DNA of 64,000 bases, taken from assembly GCF_002080435.1 (NCBI RefSeq), contig NZ_CP020538.1, positions 2,723,501 through 2,787,500 of the forward strand, read 5' to 3'. Below, one piece after another: positions 1-8,746 of this stretch. Each line of letters starts with the position of its first letter. The first letter of the stretch is position 1. A program made the position numbers and the translations under genes. The DNA is from Sphingobium herbicidovorans. Its GTDB lineage: Bacteria; Pseudomonadota; Alphaproteobacteria; Sphingomonadales; Sphingomonadaceae. Below the pieces are notes generated by a model, which had not been told where the DNA came from, did not search any database, and saw only the letters and a program-made list of their open reading frames with translations.

Positions 1-2670
1 GGGCCAAAGGGCGCATTCAGCCTGAGTGGGAGCGCGATGGCCAGGATGCGCCGGTTGGACAACAGCTTCCTGCAAGGGCTGGGCGGAGGGCTCCCGGTCC
101 TCAAAAGCGGTCTGTCGTTGGGGCCTGACGGTCAGCTGATGTTCACGGGGCTGCGCCTTGAAGCGCCGCTGCTCAGCGTCTCGGCAAATGGATATCGCCG
201 TCGCGACCGGACCTTCCATTTCGAAGGAAGTGGCACCCATAGCCGATACGGACCCCTACGGCTCACACTGGATGGCAGGATCGAGCGGCCGACCGTCGAT
301 CTGCTGCTGAACCGGCCACTGGATGCGCTGGGGGTCACCGACATGCGGGTACAGCTCGACCCCAATAGCGAAGGGTACAGCTTCACGGCGCAAGGGGGAT
401 CGACGCTGGGCGCCTTTACGGGGAATGGCGCCATACTGCTTCCCCCCGGGGGACAAGCCGTGGTGAGGGTTGCCCAACTTGCTGCGTCCGGGGTGACGGC
501 AAGCGGGGACTTGCGCCCGGTCACCGGTGGCCTTGACGGGCAACTGGCTGTGGCCGGCCCCGTGAAAGGCAGCATCGCCTTTACGCCGGTGAACGCGATG
601 CAGCAGCTGGTCCTCAAGCTGGACGCGGCCGACGCCAGCTTTGCGGGCCCAACCATTATCGCGGTGAGACGCGGGAAGCTGGACGCAACGGTTCTGCTCG
701 ATCCGGCAGGCACATCGATCAAAGCTACCGTGCAGGCGCGCGGCTTGCGCGTCGGCGGACTGCTGATTGGTCGCCTGGCTGCAAATGCCGATCTTGTGGG
801 CGGGCGGGGTTCGGTGAAAGCCAGCGCGTCGGGCCAGCGAGGGCGCCTGTTCGACCTGCAGGGGGATGCCGAGGTTGAACCGGATCGGATCCGGGTCGCA
901 GCGCGCGGCACGATCGACAAGCGCTCGATCCGCCTGACCCGCACGGCGGTCTTTACCCGCAGTGCTGATGGCTGGCGGTTGTCGCCCGCGACGATCAGCT
1001 ATGCGGGGGGATCGCTGCAAATCGGCGGAGAATTGAGCGGCATGACGACAAGCATCGAAGGACGCATGCAGAAGCTGCCTCTTTCGCTGCTGGATATTGC
1101 GTATGACAATCTGGGTCTGGGCGGCACGGCCACTGGCTCGCTCAGCTATGTTCACACGCGCGGCGCGATGCCTGTCGGAAAGGCGGAACTGCGAGTGCGG
1201 GGCCTATCCCGATCCGGATTGTCGCTCAGTTCCCGACCGGTCGATGCGGGGGTCAACGCAGTCCTGACACGTGATCGGCTGGCGGCGCGCTTGTTGTTCG
1301 CCGTCGGCGGGCAGACTATCGGCCGGGCCCAGATATTGCTGACGCCGCTTGGCGTGGAAGGCAGCCTTGTGGAGCGGTTGAACCGGGCGCCGCTATTTGG
1401 GCAACTGCGTTATAGAGGCACGGCAGACACGCTGTGGCGCCTCACCGGGGTTGAGATCATCGATATTTCCGGCCCGGTGAGCGCTTCTGCGGACGCGCGT
1501 GGGACGCTGGGCAACCCCGTGATTGCAGGTTCTCTCTCAACCGATGACGCCGCCATAAACAGTGCCGTCACCGGTATGCGGCTGCATAATGTGAAGGCGC
1601 GAGGCCAGTTTTCGGGCGCACAACTTGTCATGTCGAGCTTTTCCGCCAACGCCCAGAATGGCGGAACTGTCACGGGTGCGGGCAGCTTCACTTTTGCCGG
1701 GATTGCTGGTGTGGCGATGGAATTGCGGTTGCAGGCGGATAACGCCGCCCTACTGGAACGGGATGATATCGCTGCAACCGTGACCGGGCCAATCACGTTG
1801 CGATCGAATGGGGCCGATGGCACCATTGGCGGCGACCTGCTGCTCAACCGGAGCCGCTTCACCTTGGGCCGGGCCGCAGCCATAGCGCAAATTCCGGAGC
1901 TGCGCGTTACCGAAATCAACCGAAATGGTGAGGAAATTGAGCGCCCGCGCGCGAAGAGACCATGGGCGCTGGCGATCAAGACGCGTGCTCGCAATCGCCT
2001 GACCGTCACCGGGCTTGGGCTGGACAGCGAATGGCGCGCCGATCTGGATATTAGCGGCACCGTGACGAGTCCTGCCATCGCGGGCACGGCGCAGCTGGTT
2101 CGCGGCGAATATACCTTCGCTGGCCGCCGTTTCGACCTTCGCGAAGGCAAGATACAGTTTGACGGCCGTACTCCGGTGAACCCTGTGCTGGACATCGATG
2201 CGGAGGCCAACGTCAACGACCTTACGGCGGTGATTCATGTCGGCGGGACGGGTCTGAAACCTGTCATAAGCTTTACCAGCATACCCGCGCTGCCGCAGGA
2301 CGAACTGCTTTCACGGATACTGTTTGGAACGTCGATCACCAACCTGTCGGCACCCGAAGCCTTGCAACTCGCATCCGCTGTGGGATCATTGCAGGGTGGC
2401 GGCGGGCTTGATCCGATCAATGCCGTGCGCAAGGCGGCGGGACTCGACCGGTTGCGCATTATCGCAGCGGACCCGGCACAGGGGCAGGGCACGTCGCTGG
2501 CAGCTGGGAAATATCTTACGCGCAAGACCTATGTGGAACTCATCACTGACGGCCAGGGCTACTCGGCTACACACATAGAATATCAGGTCACGCGGTGGCT
2601 TTCTCTATTGGCTGCGATCTCGACGTTGGGTCGGGAGAGCGCGAACGTGCGTATATCCAAAGACTATTGA
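1..2670 (+). CDS. TamB-like translocation/assembly module protein, 5' end outside window
   Basis: The frame is open to the first base, so the gene starts upstream; about 889 C-terminal residues are visible. The body is a long run of beta-rich, Gly/Ala/Thr-rich repeats. The last 250 residues look like the TamB C-terminal domain (DUF490): a 'GTVTSPAIAGTAQLVRGEYTF' style stretch, then 'EGKIQFDG', 'PALPQDELLSRILFG' and 'DPINAVRKAAGLDRL'. In the family this is an inner-membrane-anchored, periplasm-spanning protein that works with TamA or BamA in outer-membrane protein insertion or lipid transport. The TamA partner, if adjacent, would be upstream and is not seen. The domain is fairly certain; the exact pathway is inferred. 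Confidence 0.85.
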   Translation, partial: GPKGAFSLSGSAMARMRRLDNSFLQGLGGGLPVLKSGLSLGPDGQLMFTGLRLEAPLLSVSANGYRRRDRTFHFEGSGTHSRYGPLRLTLDGRIERPTVDLLLNRPLDALGVTDMRVQLDPNSEGYSFTAQGGSTLGAFTGNGAILLPPGGQAVVRVAQLAASGVTASGDLRPVTGGLDGQLAVAGPVKGSIAFTPVNAMQQLVLKLDAADASFAGPTIIAVRRGKLDATVLLDPAGTSIKATVQARGLRVGGLLIGRLAANADLVGGRGSVKASASGQRGRLFDLQGDAEVEPDRIRVAARGTIDKRSIRLTRTAVFTRSADGWRLSPATISYAGGSLQIGGELSGMTTSIEGRMQKLPLSLLDIAYDNLGLGGTATGSLSYVHTRGAMPVGKAELRVRGLSRSGLSLSSRPVDAGVNAVLTRDRLAARLLFAVGGQTIGRAQILLTPLGVEGSLVERLNRAPLFGQLRYRGTADTLWRLTGVEIIDISGPVSASADARGTLGNPVIAGSLSTDDAAINSAVTGMRLHNVKARGQFSGAQLVMSSFSANAQNGGTVTGAGSFTFAGIAGVAMELRLQADNAALLERDDIAATVTGPITLRSNGADGTIGGDLLLNRSRFTLGRAAAIAQIPELRVTEINRNGEEIERPRAKRPWALAIKTRARNRLTVTGLGLDSEWRADLDISGTVTSPAIAGTAQLVRGEYTFAGRRFDLREGKIQFDGRTPVNPVLDIDAEANVNDLTAVIHVGGTGLKPVISFTSIPALPQDELLSRILFGTSITNLSAPEALQLASAVGSLQGGGGLDPINAVRKAAGLDRLRIIAADPAQGQGTSLAAGKYLTRKTYVELITDGQGYSATHIEYQVTRWLSLLAAISTLGRESANVRISKDY

Positions 2671-2745
2671 CGTTGCTTAAATGCCACATTTTCAACTGTT
2701 TATCTGAGGTTCATGCAACCATCGCAGACGCACGGGACTTTCTAC

Positions 2746-2768
2746 ACTTCCTCCTCAAGGAGGTAAGT
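2746..2768 (+). promoter_or_regulatory. Hairpin sequestering the Shine-Dalgarno site of the beta-barrel gene
   Basis: ACTTCCTCC (2746-2754), loop TCAA (2755-2758) and GGAGG-T-AAGT (2759-2768) form a stem of about nine base pairs with one bulged T. The whole GGAGG ribosome binding site of the gene starting at 2774 lies in the right arm. Such a fold would mask translation initiation, as in RNA thermometers or protein-repressed leaders. The pairing is seen directly; any regulatory role is inferred. Confidence 0.5.
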
Positions 2769-2773
2769 GATGG

Positions 2774-3439
2774 ATGGAGTACCCTATGCGAAAGATAATG
2801 GTCGCAACCCTGTTGGCCGGATCGGCCGTCGCCTCTCCCGCCCTGGCGCAAGACGCCGGCACGACCTTCACTGGTCCTCGGGTCGAAGCGATCCTGGGCT
2901 ATGATCATACCGGCGCAGGCAGCAGTGTAGATAATGACAATGGCAATGATGACCAGTCGATCGACGGCCTGCTCTATGGCGTCGGCGCGGGCTATGATTT
3001 CAATCTAGGCAGTGCTGTCGTTGGCATCGAAGGAGAGTTTACCGACTCGACAGCCAAAAGCAGCCGCAATCCCTTTACCGACCAGTTCGGTTTCGGACGT
3101 GTGAGCCAAGGCCGTGACCTGTATGTCGGCGCGCGCGCGGGCATACTCGCCAGCCCTAACACGCTCGTCTATGTGAAGGGTGGCTATACCAACACCAAGC
3201 TGAACGTTCTGGCGGGCGACACGGACGAAACCACCGATACGTCGTTCAAGCTCGATGGCTGGCGTGTTGGCGCCGGTGTAGAGCGCGCCTTTACCCCGAA
3301 CATGTTCGGCAAGGTGGAATATCGCTATTCAAAATATGACAGCGCGCAAATCGACTTCATGGATGGCGCGACGAGCAGCGAGTTCGACATCGACACCGAT
3401 CGCCATCAGGTCGTGGCCAGCGTAGGCTGGCGTTTCTGA
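2774..3439 (+). CDS. Outer-membrane beta-barrel (porin/opacity-like) protein
   Basis: This is a 221-residue precursor with a signal peptide (charged 'MRK', hydrophobic 'VATLLAGSAVASPA', cleavage after ALAQ at about residue 26). The rest alternates beta-strands such as 'LYGVGAGYDFNLG', 'RDLYVGARAGIL' and 'GKVEYRYSKY'. It ends 'VVASVGWRF', and the terminal Phe is the usual BAM recognition signal. Size and pattern fit the eight-stranded OmpA-like/opacity barrel family of small alphaproteobacterial outer-membrane proteins. The ATG at 2774 lies 10 nt after GGAGG; an ATG at 2786 gives a shorter signal peptide but is 22 nt away. An out-of-frame ATG at 2770 is closer to the SD. It is monocistronic, with its own terminator. 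Confidence 0.85.
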   Translation: MEYPMRKIMVATLLAGSAVASPALAQDAGTTFTGPRVEAILGYDHTGAGSSVDNDNGNDDQSIDGLLYGVGAGYDFNLGSAVVGIEGEFTDSTAKSSRNPFTDQFGFGRVSQGRDLYVGARAGILASPNTLVYVKGGYTNTKLNVLAGDTDETTDTSFKLDGWRVGAGVERAFTPNMFGKVEYRYSKYDSAQIDFMDGATSSEFDIDTDRHQVVASVGWRF

Positions 3440-3447
3440 TTTAACTC

Positions 3448-3482
3448 GGGGGGACTGGCAGAGCCTGTCCCCCTTACTTTCT
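3448..3482 (+). terminator. Intrinsic terminator of the beta-barrel gene
   Basis: GGGGGAC (3449-3455) pairs with GTCCCCC (3467-3473) across an 11-nt loop and is followed by the T-rich 'ttactttct'. It sits 10 bases after the stop codon and separates two convergent genes. Confidence 0.7.
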
Positions 3483-4155
3483 ACAAGGTCGCCTCAATTT
3501 CCCGCGCGGCCAGGTCGGGATCTTCGGCAAGGCTGATCGGACGCCCCACGACAAGAATGGATGCGCCTCTGTCGAGGGCTTCGCGCGGCGTTACCGCCCG
3601 CTTCTGGTCGCCCATCGTCCCGCCAGCAGGCCGGACGCCCGGCACCACGAAGAAGCCATCGGACCAGGCGCGTTTCGCCAGCGCGACTTCCTCTCCCGAA
3701 CATACGATGCCGTCCAGTCCCGCGTCCCGGACGAGATTGGCCAGGCGCGTCACCTGATCCTCCGCCTTGCCGCCCACGCCGATGTCGCTCAGGTCGCTGT
3801 TGTCCAGGCTGGTAAGGACGGTTACCGCTACAACTTTGGTATGGACGCCCGCAGCCGCTTTCGCGTCCTCCAGCATCGCTCGCCCGCCCGCTGCGTGGAC
3901 AGTCAGGATTGCGGGTTCCAGCCCATTGAGCGCCTGAACCGCTTTGGCGACGGTGTTGGGAATATCGTGGAGCTTGAGGTCCAGGAAAATAGGCAGATCG
4001 AACTTCATCATTTCGCGTACGCCATGATGACCGTTGGCGCAGAAGAATTCGAGTCCCAGCTTCAACCCTCCCACATGTCCGCGCACCCGCCGGGCCAAAT
4101 CCTGCGCTTTGGTGAGGTCGGGCGTGTCGATGGCGACGTATATCGGGCTGCTCAT
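3481..4155 (-). CDS. pyrF: Orotidine 5'-phosphate decarboxylase
   Basis: This 224-residue protein carries the class I OMP decarboxylase signature. The catalytic array 'FLDLKLHDIPNTV' gives D59, K61 and D64, with D10 ('VAIDTPD') and K32 ('LKLGLE') also in place. The C-terminal phosphate-binding region 'VPGVRPAGG...RAVTPREAL' and 'ILVVGRPI' is complete. It makes UMP from OMP, the last step of de novo pyrimidine synthesis, in the cytoplasm. The ATG overlaps the stop of the upstream LapA-domain gene by 4 bp (ATGA), so the two are translationally coupled. Length and motifs are normal for the family. Confidence 0.97.
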   Translation of the reverse strand: MSSPIYVAIDTPDLTKAQDLARRVRGHVGGLKLGLEFFCANGHHGVREMMKFDLPIFLDLKLHDIPNTVAKAVQALNGLEPAILTVHAAGGRAMLEDAKAAAGVHTKVVAVTVLTSLDNSDLSDIGVGGKAEDQVTRLANLVRDAGLDGIVCSGEEVALAKRAWSDGFFVVPGVRPAGGTMGDQKRAVTPREALDRGASILVVGRPISLAEDPDLAAREIEATL

Positions 4156-4487
4156 GTTGTTCCTGTTGCGGGGAGGGAGGAGGGAGGCGTCGAGATCTCT
4201 TCGGTGTTTGCAATGGGCAATGAAGCGGGCGCGGACGCGGCTGTCGCGGCGACGAGCGCACGCTCGGTGCTCTCCAGTTTCCGCTTCATACGCCAGCGTG
4301 TTGTGCGCGCCATGATCCAGAAGGGAACGGCGCCCGCCAGGAAAGCGATCACGATCGGAAACCAGATACGCGTGCCCCAGACGATGTCGCCCCAGATTTT
4401 AATTTCGGTAGGCCGGTTGTTCGCCTTGCAGAACAGGGCGATCGCGACGGCCAAGACAACCCAGAAGGCAGTCCGCAGGAATTGCAT
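4152..4487 (-). CDS. LapA-domain (DUF1049) inner-membrane protein
   Basis: This 111-residue protein has an N-terminal hydrophobic helix (residues 4-22) and a second one ('WFPIVIAFLAGAVPFWIMA', about 42-60). A basic stretch 'RTTRWRMKRKLESTERAL' and a low-complexity Ala/Pro/Thr tail follow. Two helices plus a cytoplasmic basic coiled coil match the LapA/DUF1049 family (lipopolysaccharide assembly protein A in E. coli). It is co-translated with pyrF, a pairing I recall as common in sphingomonads. The substrate is unknown, and an LPS role is inferred from the family only. Confidence 0.8.
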   Translation of the reverse strand: MQFLRTAFWVVLAVAIALFCKANNRPTEIKIWGDIVWGTRIWFPIVIAFLAGAVPFWIMARTTRWRMKRKLESTERALVAATAASAPASLPIANTEEISTPPSSLPATGTT

Positions 4488-4590
4488 TCGGCATGTCCTC
4501 TAGCTGCTGATTTCAGGCAGCTTAGGCCATTTCGACGCAGTTCGGAAGCGTCTCGTCGTGTTGAGCCGGTAGAGCTATTTCGGGGGACCG

Positions 4591-4626
4591 GCGCTCCTCC
4601 CGTCGGAACCCTATCGGGAGGAGCGC
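4591..4626. repeat. Perfect 12-bp inverted repeat upstream of ku
   Basis: GCGCTCCTCCCG (4591-4602) and CGGGAGGAGCGC (4615-4626) are exact reverse complements around a 12-nt loop. They lie 29 bp before the ku start codon and upstream of its AAGGAGGA ribosome binding site. No T-tract follows, so it is not a typical terminator; it could be an operator or an mRNA leader stem. Confidence 0.6.
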
Positions 4627-4655
4627 ATTTCTGATCTGCAAGGAGGATCCGAGAA

Positions 4656-5531
4656 ATGGCCGCGCGCGCATATTGGCAGGGGCAGATCAGGCTGGCGCTG
4701 GTGTCGATACCGGTCGAAATCTATGCCGCGACCAAGTCGGGCGCTCAGATCTCATTTCACCAAATTCACGAGCCGAGCGGCAAGCGCGTGCGGTATGAAA
4801 AAACTGTGCCGGGCCTTGGTCCTGTAAAGCCCGAGGATATCGTCAAAGGTTTTGAGGTGAGCAAGGGCGACTATGTTCTCCTCCAGCCTGAAGAGATCGA
4901 GGCGGTCAAGCTGGAGAGCAAAAAGACGCTTGAGCTGACGCAGTTCGTCGATGCCGACGAAATCGACGTCCTGTATTATGAGCGACCCTATTATGTCGTC
5001 CCCGCTGACGACCTGGCCGAAGAAGCATTTGTCGTTTTGCGGGAAGCTCTGCGCCGCGCGAAGAAGGTCGGGCTTGGTCAGCTTGCCATGCGCGGCCGCG
5101 AATATATCGTCTCGCTCAAGCCGTGCGGGCGCGGCATGGTGCTGGAAACGCTCCGCTACGCTGACGAGGTCAACCGGGCCCAATCCTACTTCCGCGAAAT
5201 TGAGGATGTTAAGCCGGACCCGGAGTTGCTGGACCTCGCCGAGGCGTTGATCGAGAAGAAGACCGCGCCGTTCAAGCCCGACAGTTTCCACGACCGATAT
5301 GTCGATGCGCTGGAAAGGCTGATCGAAAAGAAGAAGAAGGCGAAGGGCCGCCGGATCATCGAGGATGAGGGCGATGCGCCCGTCAAACGAAGCGGCAATG
5401 TCATCGACCTTATGGCCGCGCTCAAAAAGTCGGTCGATAGTGGTCAGAAAACGCCCGCCAGGAATGCTGCGAAAAAACCTGCGGCCCGGCGAGCGACCCC
5501 AAGCAAGGCTCCCGCGCGTAAGCGAGCCTGA
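4656..5531 (+). CDS. ku: Non-homologous end-joining protein Ku
   Basis: This 291-residue protein begins 'ARAYWQGQIRLALVSIPVEIY' and continues 'ISFHQIHEPSGKRVRYEKTVPG', the conserved bacterial Ku core. The DNA-encircling beta-barrel region spans about residues 10-250 ('YYERPYYVVPADDLAEEAFVVLREAL', 'GMVLETLRYADEV'). A Lys/Arg/Ala-rich tail ('KKPAARRATPSKAPARKRA', last 30 residues) is typical of Ku extensions that bind DNA or LigD. It binds double-strand break ends as a homodimer and recruits LigD. It sits 2 bp before ligD, with a strong AAGGAGGA site at 4640. Confidence 0.97.
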   Translation: MAARAYWQGQIRLALVSIPVEIYAATKSGAQISFHQIHEPSGKRVRYEKTVPGLGPVKPEDIVKGFEVSKGDYVLLQPEEIEAVKLESKKTLELTQFVDADEIDVLYYERPYYVVPADDLAEEAFVVLREALRRAKKVGLGQLAMRGREYIVSLKPCGRGMVLETLRYADEVNRAQSYFREIEDVKPDPELLDLAEALIEKKTAPFKPDSFHDRYVDALERLIEKKKKAKGRRIIEDEGDAPVKRSGNVIDLMAALKKSVDSGQKTPARNAAKKPAARRATPSKAPARKRA

Positions 5532-5533
5532 CC

Positions 5534-8026
5534 ATGGCCCAGGCCGATCTCCTGAAGGAATATAATCGCAAGCGGGATTTCGCCCGGACGAAAGAGCCGG
5601 CCGGCAAGCGGGGGCGCACTCGCGGCAACAGCTTTATTGTTCAGAAGCATGACGCCACGCGGCTGCATTATGATTTTCGCCTCGAACTTGATGGCGTGCT
5701 GAAAAGCTGGGCGGTGACGCGCGGGCCAAGCCTTGATCCTGCCGACAAGCGATTGGCGGTCCGCACAGAGGATCATCCCCTGTCCTACGCCAATTTCGAA
5801 GGGACGATCCCCAAAGGCGAATATGGCGGCGGCACGGTGATGCTGTGGGACGAGGGGAGGTGGGAGCCTGTGCCCGGCAAGAGCGCCGAGGACCTGGCCA
5901 AGGGGCATCTGCACTTCATTCTTCATGGCGAACGGATGAAGGGCGAATGGCTTCTCATCCGGCTGAAACCCCGCGCGGGTGAAGGTAAGCGGGAAAACTG
6001 GCTGCTTCGCAAGATCGACGACGCCTATGCCGGACCTGCCGAGGATCTGGTGGGGCGCGAACTGACGAGCATCAGGAGTGGCCGGACGATGAGCGAGATC
6101 GCCGCCAACGCCTCCGCCATTTCCCTCAAAGGCAAGCGAGGGAAAACGTTCGACGATGCCATGGCGAAGGCACAGAAGGCGACGCCCGCGCGTGCCCCGA
6201 TCAAAGGACGGAGCGGGAAGCCGCCGGCGTTTCAGTCCCCGCAACTGGCAACTTTGGTCGATGCTGTCCCGACAGGCAGCCATTGGTTGCACGAAATCAA
6301 ATATGACGGCTATCGCAGTCTGCTGAGCGTTGCGGGAAGTCGCGTAAAGGTTTTTACTCGCACCGGTCTCGACTGGACGGACCGCTTTGCATCGCTGGCC
6401 CAGGAGGTGGGGAGCCTGGGGCTGCCGTCTGCCCTGATCGACGGGGAGATCGTCGCCTTGGGAGCGGATGGAAATCCCGATTTTTCCACATTGCAGCAGG
6501 TCTTGAAGGGCGAAGGCAAGGGGGCGCTTCACCTGTTTGCTTTCGATCTTCTGTCGCTGGATGGAGAGGATCTGGCATGGCTTCCCAATATCGCTCGGAA
6601 GGAAAAGCTGGCTGCGCTGCTGGGGCAAGGTAGCGCCCACTTGCATTTTTCCGACCATATCGTCGGCGCCGGTGAAAAGCTGTTCCGCGCCATGTGCGAG
6701 GCAGGGCAGGAGGGGATAATCTCAAAGCGTGCCGATGCTCCCTATCGGGGCGCGCGGACCAGGAACTGGCTGAAAGTCAAATGCACAAGGCGGCAGGAAT
6801 TCGTCATTGTCGGGTGGACGCCAAGTTCCGCCAGTGGCCGCTCAATGCGCAATATCCTGCTCGCGCAGAATGGCGATGAGGGTCTTGTCTATGCGGGGAA
6901 AGTGGGAACCGGTTTTAACGCTCGAAACAGTGAGGCTTTGCTCCGGCAGTTGAAGGCGCTGAGCCGCAAGTCCGCGCCTCTAACGGTGCCGCGCACCGAA
7001 GGGCGAAATGTGCAGTGGGTGCGGCCCCGCCTGGTAGCGGAGATCGCCTTTGCCGAATTCACCGGCGAAAACGTCGTACGCCACGGCAGTTTCCTTGGCC
7101 TGCGCGAAGACAAGCAGGCGCGTGATGTCACGAGGGAGCGGGCCATGACCACACCTGAAATTGACAGCGATGTTCAGGTGTCTAGCCGAGACCGGCTGAT
7201 TTTTCCGGAAGCGAAGGTGACCAAAGGTCAGCTTGCCGACTATTATGAAGCGGTCGGCGCGATCATGCTGCCATGGGTTGCTCATAGACCGATAAGCCTT
7301 GTCCGCTGTCCCCAGGGCCGGGCAAAGAAATGCTTCTTCCAAAAGCATGACAGCGGCAGCTTTGGCGATCATGTGAAGCATGTCGCCATTCGTGAGAAGG
7401 ATGGCGGCGAACAGGACTATCTCTATGTCGATGATATCGACGGCCTGATCGCCTGCGTTCAGATGGGAACGATCGAATTCCATGGATGGGGATCGCGGGT
7501 GGATAATGTCGAGAAGCCGGACCGGCTTATCTTCGATCTTGACCCGGATGAAGGACTCGACTTCGAAGATGTGAAGAAGGCTGCCCGCGATATTCGTCAT
7601 ACATTGGAAGATATCGGCCTGGTCAGCTTTGCCATGCTATCGGGCGGAAAGGGCGTGCATGTTGTCGTCCCGCTGACCCCGGATGCGGAATGGCCGCAGG
7701 TAAAGGATTTCGCCGACCGGTTTTCGAGGGCGCTTGCTTCCACGGAGCCCGATCGCTTCACCGCCACGATGAGCAAGGCCAAGCGCAAGGGGCGCATTTT
7801 CATCGACTGGTTACGCAACCAGCGCGGGGCCACAGCCGTGCTGCCTTATGTCGTGCGCGCGCGTGAAAATGCCCCGGTTGCGGCACCCGTCAGTTGGGCC
7901 GAACTCAACGATGTCGATCGCGCTGCTGCCTTCACCATTGCGGATGTTGCACAACTGCTTGAACGAGCCGGGTCACTGGAGTTGCGGGGATGGGGCGAAG
8001 CGCGCCAAACGCTCCCGGACTTTTGA
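5534..8026 (+). CDS. ligD: ATP-dependent DNA ligase D (phosphoesterase-ligase-polymerase)
   Basis: This 830-residue multidomain enzyme has the order PE-LIG-POL, read from the sequence. The 3'-phosphoesterase (about residues 30-180) shows 'HDATRLHYDFRLELDGVLKSW' and 'YGGGTVMLWD'. The ligase domain (about 230-530) has the nucleotidyl-transfer lysine in 'EIKYDGYR' (about K256) and 'EGIISKRADAPY'. The primase-type polymerase (about 555-820) has 'LIFDLDPDEGLDF' and 'LSGGKGVHVVVPL'. It processes, fills and seals breaks held by Ku. All three activities look intact. This order is the Pseudomonas type and is reversed in mycobacteria. It forms a two-gene operon with ku. Confidence 0.97.
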   Translation: MAQADLLKEYNRKRDFARTKEPAGKRGRTRGNSFIVQKHDATRLHYDFRLELDGVLKSWAVTRGPSLDPADKRLAVRTEDHPLSYANFEGTIPKGEYGGGTVMLWDEGRWEPVPGKSAEDLAKGHLHFILHGERMKGEWLLIRLKPRAGEGKRENWLLRKIDDAYAGPAEDLVGRELTSIRSGRTMSEIAANASAISLKGKRGKTFDDAMAKAQKATPARAPIKGRSGKPPAFQSPQLATLVDAVPTGSHWLHEIKYDGYRSLLSVAGSRVKVFTRTGLDWTDRFASLAQEVGSLGLPSALIDGEIVALGADGNPDFSTLQQVLKGEGKGALHLFAFDLLSLDGEDLAWLPNIARKEKLAALLGQGSAHLHFSDHIVGAGEKLFRAMCEAGQEGIISKRADAPYRGARTRNWLKVKCTRRQEFVIVGWTPSSASGRSMRNILLAQNGDEGLVYAGKVGTGFNARNSEALLRQLKALSRKSAPLTVPRTEGRNVQWVRPRLVAEIAFAEFTGENVVRHGSFLGLREDKQARDVTRERAMTTPEIDSDVQVSSRDRLIFPEAKVTKGQLADYYEAVGAIMLPWVAHRPISLVRCPQGRAKKCFFQKHDSGSFGDHVKHVAIREKDGGEQDYLYVDDIDGLIACVQMGTIEFHGWGSRVDNVEKPDRLIFDLDPDEGLDFEDVKKAARDIRHTLEDIGLVSFAMLSGGKGVHVVVPLTPDAEWPQVKDFADRFSRALASTEPDRFTATMSKAKRKGRIFIDWLRNQRGATAVLPYVVRARENAPVAAPVSWAELNDVDRAAAFTIADVAQLLERAGSLELRGWGEARQTLPDF

Positions 8027-8087
8027 AGGGTAATAAGTTTATCCTTCTTTCCTCCCGCTTTGCCTTTGTGCATAAGTTCAAGTCACT

Positions 8088-8273
8088 ATGAGCAAACCCG
8101 ATAAAGATACCCCCGAGGCAGGAACTTCTGGCCCGGAAACCAATCCAAAGCCGGACCTGGCATCCGCAGCGCGCAAGACAGCTGGCCGAAGCGTGTGGAC
8201 GGGCGCAGCGGTCGGCATAGGATCTGCTGCAATCGTTGCCGCGCTGTTATACGCTAACAAGAAGCGCGGCTGA
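8088..8273 (+). CDS. Small single-helix membrane protein of unknown function
   Basis: This 61-residue protein has a charged, disordered N-terminal half rich in Lys, Pro, Glu and Asp. One transmembrane helix (about residues 38-56, 'WTGAAVGIGSAAIVAALLY') and a basic end 'ANKKRG' follow, suggesting an N-in or tail-anchored orientation. It starts 61 bp after ligD on the same strand with no obvious terminator between, so it may be co-transcribed. I do not recognise a named family. Small proteins of this shape are common near DNA-repair and stress genes in sphingomonads; that association is weak. Confidence 0.6.
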   Translation: MSKPDKDTPEAGTSGPETNPKPDLASAARKTAGRSVWTGAAVGIGSAAIVAALLYANKKRG

Positions 8274-8276
8274 TCC

Positions 8277-8313
8277 AAAAAAAGAGGCGGCATGGCCTTC
8301 GCTCCACGCCGCC
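8277..8313 (-). terminator. Intrinsic terminator of the EF-hand gene (leftward)
   Basis: On the minus strand GGCGGC...GCCGCC (8308-8313 with 8286-8291, extended by CCA/TGG inside) is followed by a run of seven T (complement of 8277-8283). It lies about 50 bases beyond the EF-hand stop codon and is correctly oriented for it. Confidence 0.7.
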
Positions 8314-8359
8314 CCATGTTGCGACCATCAGGCCCGCCTGATGGCTGACACTTATTGCA

Positions 8360-8746
8360 TCACGCCTCGCCGCCACTGAGATAGCTGATAAGCTCCGCTT
8401 TGCTTATCGCCATGCTCTTGTCCTTGTCTGCCGTAGCGAAAGCGCCATCGGCCCAGGCCGTGATTTCTGGAGGAGCCAATTTCTGGCCACTGCTCTTCAT
8501 TTCCTGATCCTTGAGCGCCACCATCCAGCGCGAAAATTCGGCCTTGTCGAGTTCGCCATCGCTGTTCGCATCATAGGCCGGAAATTCAGCATCCACGATC
8601 GAAGCAACGGAATCGGCGGGGGCGGGTGTCGGGATGGCCGATCCCGCTTGAGGATTGCCGGAGGGCGAGCTGGATGCTTCCTGTGCGATCGCTGGCAACG
8701 CGCTCGCCAGCGCCGCCGATATTAACAAGCCACGAAGCATCAACAT
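8360..8746 (-). CDS. Secreted/periplasmic EF-hand calcium-binding protein
   Basis: This 128-residue precursor has a signal peptide ('LMLRGLLISAALASALPAIAQ', cleaved at about residue 22) and a Pro/Ser/Ala linker. Two EF-hand loops follow. The first, 'DANSDGELDKAE', has canonical D-x-N-x-D-G-x-L-x-x-x-E ligands. The second, 'DKDKSMAISKAE', lacks the central Gly but keeps the D, D, S and E positions. Such small paired EF-hand proteins are common in sphingomonad periplasm, and their role (Ca2+ buffering or sensing) is not established. It is monocistronic, with its own terminator. The family call is solid; the function is open. Confidence 0.85.
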   Translation of the reverse strand: MLMLRGLLISAALASALPAIAQEASSSPSGNPQAGSAIPTPAPADSVASIVDAEFPAYDANSDGELDKAEFSRWMVALKDQEMKSSGQKLAPPEITAWADGAFATADKDKSMAISKAELISYLSGGEA

